A stretch of DNA of 64,000 nucleotides from CAYWFU01 sp964457585 (GTDB taxonomy: Bacteria > JACRDZ01). The stretch spans positions 1-64,000 of the forward strand of contig CAYWFU010000001.1 in NCBI GenBank assembly GCA_964457585.1, in the 5' to 3' direction. Below the pieces are notes generated by a model. That model had not been told where the DNA came from. It was given only the letters and a program-made list of their open reading frames with translations, and searched no databases. Shown here piece by piece: positions 26,613-36,287 of this stretch. Numbering within the stretch: position 1 is the stretch's first letter; the number at the start of each line of letters is the position of its first letter. Made by a program: the position numbers and the translations under genes.

Positions 26613-27617
26613 TCATTTTCCTATTTCGGACACGTATTTAATATTCTCATGAAAATATAAATGACAGGCAATCTTATGACCGTTAGAAACTCCTTTAAGC
26701 AATGGTTCCTCAATTCGGCAGATTTTCTTCACCTCTGGACAGCGTGTATGAAAAGCGCAGCCAACAGGTATATTTGTTGGGCTTGGGATGTCTCCTTTTA
26801 ATATTTTTTTCACTCTTTTATATTCAGGATCCGGAACAGGTACAGATGAAAGCAAAAATTGCGAATAAGGATGTAACGGATTTTTATATAATTCAATTGC
26901 ATCAGCTGTTTCAATGATTTTTCCCAGATACATTATAATTATAAAATCACTAACAAATTTTATAATTCGTAAATCGTGTGAAATAAAAAGGTAAGCTAAT
27001 TTCATCTCTTCCTGAATATCAAGCAATAAATTAATTATTTGAGCCTGAATTGAAACATCAAGCGCTGATACAGGCTCATCAGCAATAATCAATTTTGGAT
27101 TAAGAATAAGCGCTCTTGCTATTCCTATCCGCTGACGCTGTCCACCGCTGAATTCATGCGGATATTTTTTCATCTGATGAGAACTTAATCCAACCAAATT
27201 CATGATTGCTAAAACTTTCTTGTTAATTTCTGCCTTATTTTCGCAGCAGTTATATATTATTAAAGGTTCTTTTATAATTTCCTGCACAGTCATGCGCGGA
27301 TTAAGCGAATTATATGTATCCTGAAAAAAAATCTGCATTTTTTTGCGCAATAAACGCATTTCAAGAAGAGATTTATTCATGATATCTTCACCATCAAAAA
27401 AAATATTACCGGATAAAGGGTCTATCAAACGAATAATACTCTTGCCGACAGTTGTTTTGCCGCATCCGCTTTCTCCTACAAGCCCAACAGTTTTTCCTTC
27501 AGGTATTTCAAAGCTAATATTATTAACTGCTTTTACAGTTATTACTTTTTTGCTTAAAAATCCTAATGGCCGAGAATAATGAGTTGTTAAATTTCTTACT
27601 TCCACTAAATTTTTCAT
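26613..27617 (-). CDS. OppF/DppF-type peptide ABC transporter ATPase (orphan)
   Basis: This 334-aa ATPase has Walker A GESGCGKTT near residue 50, a Q-loop with the OppF-type insertion (MQIFFQDTYNSLNPRMTVQEI), signature FSGGQRQRIGIARAL, Walker B LIIADEPVSALD, H-loop FISHD and the C-terminal oligo/dipeptide domain (CAFHTRCP, with Cys residues that in relatives hold an Fe-S cluster). It normally works with an OppD ATPase, two permeases and a binding protein, none of which is in the window. It is instead followed at once by the TOTE-type gene. Either the rest of the transporter lies elsewhere or the ATPase has been recruited. The overlap-like junction (TGA, T, ATG) argues for one mRNA. Confidence 0.93.
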   Translation of the reverse strand: MKNLVEVRNLTTHYSRPLGFLSKKVITVKAVNNISFEIPEGKTVGLVGESGCGKTTVGKSIIRLIDPLSGNIFFDGEDIMNKSLLEMRLLRKKMQIFFQDTYNSLNPRMTVQEIIKEPLIIYNCCENKAEINKKVLAIMNLVGLSSHQMKKYPHEFSGGQRQRIGIARALILNPKLIIADEPVSALDVSIQAQIINLLLDIQEEMKLAYLFISHDLRIIKFVSDFIIIMYLGKIIETADAIELYKNPLHPYSQFLLSSVPVPDPEYKRVKKILKGDIPSPTNIPVGCAFHTRCPEVKKICRIEEPLLKGVSNGHKIACHLYFHENIKYVSEIGK

Positions 27618-27694
27618 GGTTTCCTTAAAAAGAAGAAAAAGGTTTGTTTTTTATAAAATAATATTTAGGATGTGCAATTACAAAAACTTCATTA

Positions 27695-27973
27695 TTATAC
27701 CTTTACTATTAATTTCCCTCTTAAATACTTATGTATTAAACTTGTGATTAATGTTTGGTATGGGATCCCTTCCTCTATAGCTTTGCTTTGAATCCCAACT
27801 AAATCTTGTTTTGATATTCTAATACTAACTCTCTGGTCTTTTTTTAAAGTTTTTTTTGCATATTGAGCATATTTCCCAATTTCTTCTTTCATATTTTTAA
27901 TTGGTTTCCATTCTCCTTTTTCAATGGAAGAAAGTAATTCTTGTTCTTCTTTATCAAGTTGATAATTACGCAT
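27695..27973 (-). CDS. CopG/ribbon-helix-helix antitoxin
   Basis: This 92-aa protein has a C-terminal ribbon-helix-helix segment (QRVSIRISKQDLVGIQSKAI then EEGIPYQTLITSLIHKYLRG, about residues 46-86) and an acidic, helical N-terminus likely to wrap the toxin. It overlaps the toxin gene by 8 bp, in toxin-first order as in BrnT/BrnA. RHH antitoxins of this kind usually bind the shared promoter; a dyad over the -35 box (28274-28301) is the probable site. Confidence 0.85.
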   Translation of the reverse strand: MRNYQLDKEEQELLSSIEKGEWKPIKNMKEEIGKYAQYAKKTLKKDQRVSIRISKQDLVGIQSKAIEEGIPYQTLITSLIHKYLRGKLIVKV

Positions 27974-28253
27974 TTTTACTATCTCCTTTTTTAAAATATT
28001 CTTTAGTTAGTTTTCTGCTTGGAATAATGGTTTTGAGAAAGATGTCATCATCATTTTTAACAAATGGGACGTAATAAAAATAGTGGTTTAACTCAACAAC
28101 AAATACCATTTGTCCTTCAAATTTTTTACTGGGATTTTGGATAATAGCTAATACCTGATGATTTTCGATACAAACCATAATTTCTTCAAAGGATATATTT
28201 CTTTCATCCTTTAATTTTTGATTTTTAATCGGATCCCAGCGGATATTTTCCAT
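27966..28253 (-). CDS. BrnT-like toxin of a type II toxin-antitoxin pair
   Basis: This 95-aa protein opens MENIRWDPIKNQKLKDERNI and has the BrnT-family layout: W-D-x-x-K-N at the start, SFEEIMVCIENHQVLAI, then VFVVELNHYFYYVPFVKNDD and IFLKTIIPSRK. BrnT toxins are RelE-fold ribonucleases that block translation. This subgroup (YYVPFV..D..IFLKTIIPSRK) is a common toxin partner of CopG-like antitoxins. No ribosome site precedes the ATG, and the promoter puts the transcript start at or next to it. The pair lies at the edge of the conflict-gene region. Confidence 0.8.
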   Translation of the reverse strand: MENIRWDPIKNQKLKDERNISFEEIMVCIENHQVLAIIQNPSKKFEGQMVFVVELNHYFYYVPFVKNDDDIFLKTIIPSRKLTKEYFKKGDSKNA

Positions 28254-28259
28254 GAAATA

Positions 28260-28288
28260 AGTATATACATATTTGTGCTGAATGTCAA
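28260..28288 (-). promoter_or_regulatory. Promoter of the toxin-antitoxin pair (leaderless)
   Basis: Minus strand TTGACA (28283-28288), 17-bp spacer and TATACT (28260-28265). Seven bases downstream lies the A of the toxin ATG (28253). Confidence 0.65.
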
Positions 28289-28301
28289 TACAATTAGCAC
28301 A
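28274..28301. promoter_or_regulatory. Candidate antitoxin operator
   Basis: TGTGCT (28274-28279) and AGCACA (28296-28301) are inverted copies 16 bp apart that bracket the -35 box, a natural site for an autorepressing RHH antitoxin. The rest of the gap up to 28484 (about 180 bp) shows nothing else I can name. Confidence 0.5.
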
Positions 28302-28484
28302 AAATGGTTAAGAATATAAGGTTAAGATAGAAAACTCTATAAAAAAATTTTAGCCCAAATACCTCTTGAATAATTCTGCTATATAGTATAAATTTTATCT
28401 ATAGGTAAATTCTATTAAACAAATTCTATTATATTACCGATTTTTAATTAAAGATATTAAGGCAGTGCGCAAAAAGGATTTTAA

Positions 28485-31400
28485 ATGAGAATCATAAGAA
28501 TATTGCTTATTATAATAAGTATATTATTTATATTTTTCACATCTGTCTTTATTTTTTTTCAAACACCATACGGAAAAAATATAATTAAAAATATTATTAT
28601 AAATAAATTGGAAAAATCTATTTCAGCAAAAATGAATATTAGCAAACTCCATGGTGATTTTTTTAAAAAAATTATTCTAGAAGATGTAAGTTTTGAAAAA
28701 AATATAGCAAAAAATCAAAATGTACAATCAAAATTATCAAGAATTACTATTAAATTCTGGTTCTGGAAAATTTTACGCAAAAAGATCGAAATTAATGAAA
28801 TTGAATTAACTTCACCGGAAATAACATATTCTTTATCTTCTTTAAGCAAAACTCCAACAACAAAAGATAAATATAATACTCTTTCCAGCAGTTCATCTCC
28901 CTCTTATTTTTCTATAAATATAAAAAAAATTACTATTGAAAATGGGATTTTTAAAGCCAATCAAAAATCAAATAATATATTGTCTGCTCAGTTTAATGGA
29001 AATTTTAGTTTAAATTATCCGGGAACAAGTATTAAAAATTGTCCTGATATTAATATCAATTCTCTGGATATAAATATTGCTTCCTTAAACCAGAATATAT
29101 TATCAGGATTAAATCCGTCTTCTGAATTAAAGAAAATAAGTTTTATTGGTAAAGCTTATTTAAATATTAAAGGCGATCTGAATCAGATAAATATGATTGG
29201 GGATATAGGATTAAATGAAATAGCCTGGGAAAAATATAAAATAAATAAATCGGGTATTTTTATAAATTGTCAATATAAAAGGGATAAAATTTTAGATATA
29301 ATGAACGCTGGAATAGATTTAAATGGCAATCAACTTTCCTTTAACGGTAAATTTTTTCTTGATAAACCTGAAATGGAATATGAACTTTTTTTAAAACTTG
29401 TCAATTTAAATACAAACAAAGATATGCCATATTTTGTACATAATACATATTTATCCTCACCTTTTATTTTTTCTATAAAAGGTAAAGGATTTAAAATTGA
29501 AAATATTGATGCAAGTGGAAAATGTGAAAATAATGGGATAGAAATAGCCCATGACTTAAAAGTGAAAAATATCAGCGCTGTTTATAGGTTTAAACCCGAA
29601 GGATTTTATTTAGATAAGGGACTTATTAGTTCAAATTTTGGTGAAGGAGAAATTACAGGGAAATTTGAAAATTACAGAGATATAAAATTTGACTTTATAA
29701 TTAGTAATTTTTTTACCGAAAAAAATATCAAACTTGAATCAGGAAAAAATCTGGAAGGAACATATTCCCTGCGGGGAAATATAGCCGGACAATTAGATTC
29801 TTCAAGATTAAATGCTCATTTAGAAGTTAATAATTTCAGATTAGACAGCACTCAAATAAATTCTTTACAAGGAGATATGAACTGGACACAAAAAAATTGG
29901 GGTATAGATTTAAAAGGGTATGGACTTTATTATACTAATCTTTATTCTAAACAAATAGCGGTAAATATCGGAAGCGATACAACATATTTCGATACAAGTA
30001 AACTAATTTCAGATTCTGGCAAGAAACCCATTATTTTTTCATTCAAATTTGATGAAAACAAATTTCCAAAAACATCAGTTAGCAGTATCAACGGGAAAAT
30101 ACATTATTTTAATAATTATTTAAAATTTAAATCAATACGTTTTAAGGAAAAGAAAAATGTCGCATTATTATCAGGTAATTTTTATATTAATTCGGAAAAA
30201 AATACTCTTGATAAAGATAAAGACTGGGAACTTAATATTGATGTTCAGAATATGAATCTGGAAATTTTAAAACCATTTTTACCTTCAGAAATAAATAGAA
30301 TAAGCGGTTATAGTGCCGGTAATTTATTTATTCATGGGACACCATCTGCGCCTTTGATTTCAGGTAATTTTAATATAACAAAAGCTGAATTAGATTATCC
30401 TATTATTTTAAAAAAACCTCTTTATATTGATTTATTGAGAGCATCTATAAATTATAGTAAACAAGAATTAATAATTAAAGAGATTTTACTGAGAAAGGGA
30501 ATATCAGAGATTAACACATCCGGTATTCTGCCATGGAATAAAGAAAAAAGGTCTATTGATACAGAAGGGGATATAACATGGAAACTGAGATTGAAAAAAT
30601 TTAATCTGGAAGAATTAGAACCATATTTGTCTACTAATATCCATAGTTTAAAAGGTGAAGCAACACTTGATTTAAATGTTTCAGGCAAAATTTCTTCCCC
30701 TGTATATGGTGGTCAGCTTGAGATAAAAACTCCGGATTTAATACTGGCAAAACAGATGGATCGCGAACTGAAATTGAATTCGATTTTTTGCAGTTTTTTA
30801 TATAAAGACAATAAATTAAATTTAAATAAAATGTATTTTGAAAAAAATAAAAAAATTTTAAACTTATCAGGTTATCTGCCTCTTGAATATCAAAATAAAA
30901 AATTTTCAATTATAAAAGAAAAAGATTTATCTATAAAAGTTACTTCGGTTAGTTTTAATCTTGAGAATTTCACGTTTTTAATTCCTTCAAATATTAAAGA
31001 GTTATCATGTAATTCTGAGATTGATTTAACCTTAAATGGAAATATTGATGATCTGAACATTATTGGGAAATTAATGCTTGATCGGGGCAAATTTTTGCTT
31101 GATTCACCAGGTATTGAAATAAAAAATTTCAATAGTTTTCTTTTATTTAAAAAAGATAAAAAAGTGGAAATAAAAAAAATTGCCAGCTATATCAATGATA
31201 ATTTTTTTGAGATATCAGGCGAATTTGGTCTTAGAAAAGAGGAAAGAATTCTTAAATTAACAAGTTATAAAGGTACTATAAGAAATGTTCCTTTTGTGAA
31301 TGTTAATGCAAATACCAGAATTGATCTAAAAGACGAAAAAAAAATACATATAGAAAATTTTTCAATGCTTATGGAAAGCACCAGTAAAATGTTTATAGAC

Positions 31401-33926
31401 GGCACTATTTATAATAAAAAAGATTTGAATTTGAAATTGGATTTTGTAAATGTAAATCTTTCCCCTATTAACAAAATTTTTCAATTAGATTATGGGTTAA
31501 AGGGTATTTTAAACGCCAGGAATAAAATAAAAGGAGATATTGATAACCCTGTAATAGATTGTGATTTTATGCTTTCAGGCGGAATAACCAAAGAAATATT
31601 ATATGAAAAAATATCAGGGAAAATAAATTTAAATTCGGAATCCATTAATTTGAATTCATTAATTTTACAAAATAAAAATGAATTTTTTAGTTTATCAGGT
31701 GTTTTACCCCTTGAACGCAGCAAGGATAAAATTTCGATTTCCACAAAAAACCACACACGATTAGCGCTAAAAGCAAAAAATTTTAATTTGTATTTTCTGC
31801 CGCAATTTGTAAAAAATATAAATAAAAGTTCTTCAAATTTAAATTTTGATTTAACGATTGATGGCCCGCTAATTGATTCTAAAATTAATGGGAATATAGA
31901 TATAAAATATTTAACCTTAAATACTAAAAAGACATCTGAAAATAATACTGCTTTTGATGAACCTAAGAAGATGAATGTTAAACAAAAAAATCACGAAAAT
32001 AAAATTTCATTAGAGAATTTCAAAGGTGAATGGACTGATAATCATATAATGATATTAGGAACCATTTTGAAATATAATGATTACTATTTAAATGTTTCGG
32101 GAGAAGGTGTATGGAAAGAAAAAGAATTCAATTTTAATTTTTTGAAAGTTGATGGAAAATATAAACAGTATCGTTTAGTAAATCTTGAACGTTTTTCAGG
32201 AGGAATTGGAACAGAAAGAGCTTTTCTTAAAGATAGTAAATTTATGTTTGCTGATGGTGAAATTTCAGCTTTTGGTACTTATAGCTGGAATGGAACATAT
32301 AATATGGATATAGCTATAGAAAAATTTGATTTGCGCACATTAGCATATATTTCAGGATTTAATGAAGATATAAAAGGGAAGCTTAATGCTCAGGGCTCAT
32401 TTTCGAATAGTATAAATAATGTAAGCAAAATTGATATAAATATTCTTGTTAAGGATACAAAATACAGTGATCAGGAAATAGGAGATATTGTTGCCAATAT
32501 TACTACTCCTGAAAATAATGTAATTGCATTATCCCCATTAATAATCAAAGGAAAAACTATTTCAAGGATTGAAGGAAGATTTCCATATCCTTCAAAAGAT
32601 AAAAAAGATGGGAAATTTTTTTTAAAAATAAATTTAGAAGATATTGATTTGAAATTACTTAATGCTTTTACAAAAAATATAAAAAATTTTAATGGTAAAA
32701 TCCGCACTGATTTTACTGTTAATGGATCATTTGCGGATATGGATATGAAAGGTAATATATCTATAAAAGACGGTGAATTTTTTCTTCCTGCTATGAAAAA
32801 AAAATTCACAAATATAAACACTAATTTAAATCTGGATAAAAACAAGGTTATATTAAATAAAGCAAAAGCTCTTATTGGAAATGGTATTATAGAAGCTAAT
32901 GGAACAATTACATTAGGTGGTGAAGCTTTCCAGAATTTAGACTTAAAAGTAAATGTGAATGATTGGTTATTTTTGGGATTACCTGATCTTGAAGCTAAAA
33001 TAGATGGTGAAATGACTGTTCAGGGAAATCTAAAAAGAATAAAAGTAAAAGGCACTTTCACATCTCAGGAAGCAAAATATACCAGAGAATTTGAAGAGCA
33101 GAGTCCTGTTGATTCTTTAATAAATAAAAAAATTGAAGAATCAAGTATTTTAACAGAATATGATTTGGAAATAATACTACCTAAAAATGCATGGGTTAAA
33201 AATAAACAAATAAATGCTGAAGTAAATGGTCATTTATTTTACCGTGATAATGAAAAAGGCAGTTTCCTGACCGGAAGATTATCTGTTATCAGAGGGGAAT
33301 ATAATTTTGAGGGGGGAAGACGTTTTAACATTTTAGTTGAACCAGAATATAATTCATATCTTGAATTTTTGCCTGAAGAAAGCAAAGTCACTCCCAAATT
33401 CCATTTTTTGGGCAAATATATTGGAAAATATAAAGGGGAGGATAAAATAATAGAACTTCGAGTAGGAGGAACAATTGATAAACCGGAAATCGTGCCTACT
33501 TCCCCTGATGGAACTCTGAAAGAATCAGACATATTCCCTTTTATAACATATGGAACAATTCCTTCATTAGATGATGATAAAACTCAACAAACAAATAAAC
33601 CTGAATATGGAGCAATAAGTCTTGGCTTATGGGGAGACAGGTTATTATTTCAGGATGTTGAACGCAGAATGGAAAAAGAAATGGGAGTGGATATATTTCA
33701 ATTTAAGACAGGTGTTTCAGATAAAGGGGAATATGAATTTCAGGCAGTGAAACTTGGCAAATATATTGCCCCTAATTTTTTTGTAGTTTATTCTCAACCT
33801 ACTGTAACCAGCGAAGCAAAAAAATTTGAAGCACAGTATCAGATTAATAAATACTTTTTTATTAATACAGAAATGGATGACAAAGGGACGAGAAATGTTG
33901 ATTTAAAATTTAGGTTTAGATATTAA
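28485..33926 (+). CDS. TamB/AsmA-family envelope lipid-transport protein (DUF490)
   Basis: This 1813-aa protein has an N-terminal signal anchor (residues 1-27, ILLIIISILFIFFTSVFIFF), then a very long run of repeated beta-strand units with motifs such as 'ISGNFNITKAELDYP', 'LKGEATLDLNVSGKISSPVY' and 'IDGTIYNKKDLNLKLDF'. It ends in the TamB/DUF490 domain (about 1560-1813, with LTGRLSVIRGEYNFEGGRRF and EFLPEESKVTPKFHFLGKYI). Proteins of this family form beta-taco bridges that move phospholipid between membranes or help assemble barrel proteins. It is longer than E. coli TamB (~1260 aa). Downstream by 22 bp is a TonB-dependent receptor rather than the usual TamA. AAAGGA precedes the ATG. Confidence 0.9.
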   Translation: MRIIRILLIIISILFIFFTSVFIFFQTPYGKNIIKNIIINKLEKSISAKMNISKLHGDFFKKIILEDVSFEKNIAKNQNVQSKLSRITIKFWFWKILRKKIEINEIELTSPEITYSLSSLSKTPTTKDKYNTLSSSSSPSYFSINIKKITIENGIFKANQKSNNILSAQFNGNFSLNYPGTSIKNCPDININSLDINIASLNQNILSGLNPSSELKKISFIGKAYLNIKGDLNQINMIGDIGLNEIAWEKYKINKSGIFINCQYKRDKILDIMNAGIDLNGNQLSFNGKFFLDKPEMEYELFLKLVNLNTNKDMPYFVHNTYLSSPFIFSIKGKGFKIENIDASGKCENNGIEIAHDLKVKNISAVYRFKPEGFYLDKGLISSNFGEGEITGKFENYRDIKFDFIISNFFTEKNIKLESGKNLEGTYSLRGNIAGQLDSSRLNAHLEVNNFRLDSTQINSLQGDMNWTQKNWGIDLKGYGLYYTNLYSKQIAVNIGSDTTYFDTSKLISDSGKKPIIFSFKFDENKFPKTSVSSINGKIHYFNNYLKFKSIRFKEKKNVALLSGNFYINSEKNTLDKDKDWELNIDVQNMNLEILKPFLPSEINRISGYSAGNLFIHGTPSAPLISGNFNITKAELDYPIILKKPLYIDLLRASINYSKQELIIKEILLRKGISEINTSGILPWNKEKRSIDTEGDITWKLRLKKFNLEELEPYLSTNIHSLKGEATLDLNVSGKISSPVYGGQLEIKTPDLILAKQMDRELKLNSIFCSFLYKDNKLNLNKMYFEKNKKILNLSGYLPLEYQNKKFSIIKEKDLSIKVTSVSFNLENFTFLIPSNIKELSCNSEIDLTLNGNIDDLNIIGKLMLDRGKFLLDSPGIEIKNFNSFLLFKKDKKVEIKKIASYINDNFFEISGEFGLRKEERILKLTSYKGTIRNVPFVNVNANTRIDLKDEKKIHIENFSMLMESTSKMFIDGTIYNKKDLNLKLDFVNVNLSPINKIFQLDYGLKGILNARNKIKGDIDNPVIDCDFMLSGGITKEILYEKISGKINLNSESINLNSLILQNKNEFFSLSGVLPLERSKDKISISTKNHTRLALKAKNFNLYFLPQFVKNINKSSSNLNFDLTIDGPLIDSKINGNIDIKYLTLNTKKTSENNTAFDEPKKMNVKQKNHENKISLENFKGEWTDNHIMILGTILKYNDYYLNVSGEGVWKEKEFNFNFLKVDGKYKQYRLVNLERFSGGIGTERAFLKDSKFMFADGEISAFGTYSWNGTYNMDIAIEKFDLRTLAYISGFNEDIKGKLNAQGSFSNSINNVSKIDINILVKDTKYSDQEIGDIVANITTPENNVIALSPLIIKGKTISRIEGRFPYPSKDKKDGKFFLKINLEDIDLKLLNAFTKNIKNFNGKIRTDFTVNGSFADMDMKGNISIKDGEFFLPAMKKKFTNINTNLNLDKNKVILNKAKALIGNGIIEANGTITLGGEAFQNLDLKVNVNDWLFLGLPDLEAKIDGEMTVQGNLKRIKVKGTFTSQEAKYTREFEEQSPVDSLINKKIEESSILTEYDLEIILPKNAWVKNKQINAEVNGHLFYRDNEKGSFLTGRLSVIRGEYNFEGGRRFNILVEPEYNSYLEFLPEESKVTPKFHFLGKYIGKYKGEDKIIELRVGGTIDKPEIVPTSPDGTLKESDIFPFITYGTIPSLDDDKTQQTNKPEYGAISLGLWGDRLLFQDVERRMEKEMGVDIFQFKTGVSDKGEYEFQAVKLGKYIAPNFFVVYSQPTVTSEAKKFEAQYQINKYFFINTEMDDKGTRNVDLKFRFRY

Positions 33927-33948
33927 AGAGAGAGCATAGGAGATTATA

Positions 33949-36216
33949 TTGATATTTAAAAAAATAATTTTCATTTTAATATTTGTTATTTTTTTCTCAA
34001 CAATTATTTTTGCTCAGGATACATTAGAATCATTGCATATTAATGTTTCAGACAAAATAACAGGTGAACCCATAAAAAGTGCTTTAGTAGAAATATCTGA
34101 TAGCAAAAAAATTACTCAAACAGATGAAAATGGTAATTTATTTATATCAAAAATCAAACAGGGTAAATATGTAATAAAAATCATCTCTCCCGGTTATAGT
34201 CAGAAACTTGAAAATATTGAAATAGGAAAAGGTGAAGAGAAAAAAATTTCGTTTAAACTTGAATTTGCAATTAATATAATGGCTAAACCTCTTGTTATAA
34301 CAGCGAAAAAAACTGAAATTATTAAAAAAGAAGAAATCAGCGGACAAACACTTAATAGAGATAATTTTAAAAATACTGCGGGTATAGCAGAAGATGCTTT
34401 TAAAGTAATACATACATTGCCTGGTGTTGTAAAAGAAGCGGACTTCAGCGCGGGTATGTATGTGCGCGGTGGAGAAAAAGAACAAAATCTTGTTTTAGTA
34501 GATCGCATATATTTAGGTAATCCTTATCATATGGGAGGTTTCAATAGTTTAATTAATCCTGATATAATTGAAAAAATAGATTTTTATGCAGGAGGCATGC
34601 CTGCTGAAGGCGGACAGGCGCTTTCTTCAGTAATAGATATAACAACACAGGAAGGAAACAGCGAAAAAATAAAAGGCGATATTGATATCAGCCTTCTGAC
34701 TTTAAAATTAAAATTTGACGGCCCTTTAAATAAATTAAATGGGAACTGGCTTGTTTCAGGAAGACGGTCATATTATGATTTGCTGCTAAATGCTATAGAT
34801 CGTAAAAATACTGCCATCCCGAATTTTGGAGATTATCTGGAAAAGTTTGTTTTTCGTCCAAATTCACAAAATCAATTAAATTTTACTTTTTTGCAGACTC
34901 AGGACAATCTAAAAGTTGATTTTGAAAACAATGAAGAAATTAAGGATAAAACAGATTTTAAAAAATACCTATTTGATGATTTTCAAAATATTTATAGTTT
35001 AGACTGGAAATATCTTTATAGTAAAAATTTTTATATCCAGAGCACACTGGCACATAATAGAGAAAAAGTAGATGTGGAAATGACAGCATCCACCGCTCCT
35101 GTAATGTTTAGATATGATTATTTTTCAAATACTCTCAGGCAGGACTATACTTTTCTTATTCCCGAACATGAAATTAAGACTGGATTGTATTTAAGCAATA
35201 CGGATATGCAATTTAAATCGAAATTCAGATTTTTTAACAATGAAATTCAAAGTGGAAATCAAAATGTAAATACTATTGATTTAGATTATGATTATAGAAG
35301 CGCTGAAGAAAACAATAATGTTAATTATAATGGATATTTTTTACAGGACACATGGAAAATACTGGATTCCACTTTAAGTACAAGATACGGTGTTCGCACT
35401 GAATATTTTTCTTTAACAGATATATGGGTATATTCTCCAAGATTAAATTTTATATATAATTTAAATAAAGAATATACACTAAAAACCGCATGGGGACATT
35501 ATTACCAATTCCCGGTTGATTTTATCAGAACAAGCAAAGATAGCGGAAATCCTAATCTGAAACCTGAAAGAGCTGACCATTATATAGCTGGAATAGAACA
35601 TTTATTTGACAAAGACAATATGGGCAGATTGGAATTATATTACAAAGATTATTCACAGCTTATAGCACAGGAGAAATCAGATATTAAATATTCAAATAGA
35701 GGAGATGGATTTTCAAAAGGATTTGATTTATTTTTACAAAGAAAAGAAACAAAAAAGATAAATGGATGGATTACATATACATATTGCATAAGCAAGCGCA
35801 AATTTGATGAATCAGTCGGATGGATATATCCTGAACATGATCAGCGTCATACTTTATCTATTGTCGGGAACTATAATTATTCTTCAAAATGGACATATAG
35901 CTGGACATGGTCTATAAATTCAGGTAAACCATATACTCCTGTTATAGGAAGAGAATATATTGCTGATTTGGATAAATGGTTACCTGTTCAAGGCGATGCA
36001 AATTCTGCTCGATTCCCAACATATCATCGCCTGGATTTTAAAATTTCACGCAATTTTAAAATGGATAATAGAACAGAATCTTATTATCTTGATATAATGA
36101 ATTTGTATAATGCTCAAAATATATATGATTATAGCTGGAATAAAGATTATTCTAAGCAAGAAAAAATTTATTCTTTACCTTTTATTCCGTTTATTGGAAT
36201 GGATATAAGTTTTTAG
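33949..36216 (+). CDS. TonB-dependent receptor with N-terminal carboxypeptidase-like domain
   Basis: The start is a TTG behind GGAG (GGAG, 6 nt, TTG), followed by a signal peptide (IIFILIFVIFFSTIIFAQ). Residues about 27-105 form a carboxypeptidase-regulatory-like beta-sandwich, then comes the plug (DAFKVIHTLPGVVKEADFSA, MYVRGGEKEQNLVLVD, IDITTQEG) and a 22-strand-type barrel ending IGMDISF. This is the Bacteroidota/SusC-like 'CarboxypepD_reg-plug-barrel' architecture. It imports a large substrate across the outer membrane using TonB; no TonB box is obvious and the substrate is unknown. It probably shares a transcript with tamB. Confidence 0.92.
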   Translation: MIFKKIIFILIFVIFFSTIIFAQDTLESLHINVSDKITGEPIKSALVEISDSKKITQTDENGNLFISKIKQGKYVIKIISPGYSQKLENIEIGKGEEKKISFKLEFAINIMAKPLVITAKKTEIIKKEEISGQTLNRDNFKNTAGIAEDAFKVIHTLPGVVKEADFSAGMYVRGGEKEQNLVLVDRIYLGNPYHMGGFNSLINPDIIEKIDFYAGGMPAEGGQALSSVIDITTQEGNSEKIKGDIDISLLTLKLKFDGPLNKLNGNWLVSGRRSYYDLLLNAIDRKNTAIPNFGDYLEKFVFRPNSQNQLNFTFLQTQDNLKVDFENNEEIKDKTDFKKYLFDDFQNIYSLDWKYLYSKNFYIQSTLAHNREKVDVEMTASTAPVMFRYDYFSNTLRQDYTFLIPEHEIKTGLYLSNTDMQFKSKFRFFNNEIQSGNQNVNTIDLDYDYRSAEENNNVNYNGYFLQDTWKILDSTLSTRYGVRTEYFSLTDIWVYSPRLNFIYNLNKEYTLKTAWGHYYQFPVDFIRTSKDSGNPNLKPERADHYIAGIEHLFDKDNMGRLELYYKDYSQLIAQEKSDIKYSNRGDGFSKGFDLFLQRKETKKINGWITYTYCISKRKFDESVGWIYPEHDQRHTLSIVGNYNYSSKWTYSWTWSINSGKPYTPVIGREYIADLDKWLPVQGDANSARFPTYHRLDFKISRNFKMDNRTESYYLDIMNLYNAQNIYDYSWNKDYSKQEKIYSLPFIPFIGMDISF

Positions 36217-36287
36217 TAATATTGACATTATAATATCTCTATGATAGGTTTAATCATATGTTTTCTATGTAAATAGGAGAATAACAA

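Noticed and set aside
28485..33926. Minus-strand ORFs of 78-124 codons inside the TamB gene
   Set aside because: They are antisense to a strongly coding frame with continuous TamB-like sequence, have no ribosome sites and show no recognisable motifs.
36224..36252. TTGACA at 36224 as a promoter for pgeF
   Set aside because: No acceptable -10 box lies 16-18 bp downstream (TAGGTT only), so I did not list it.
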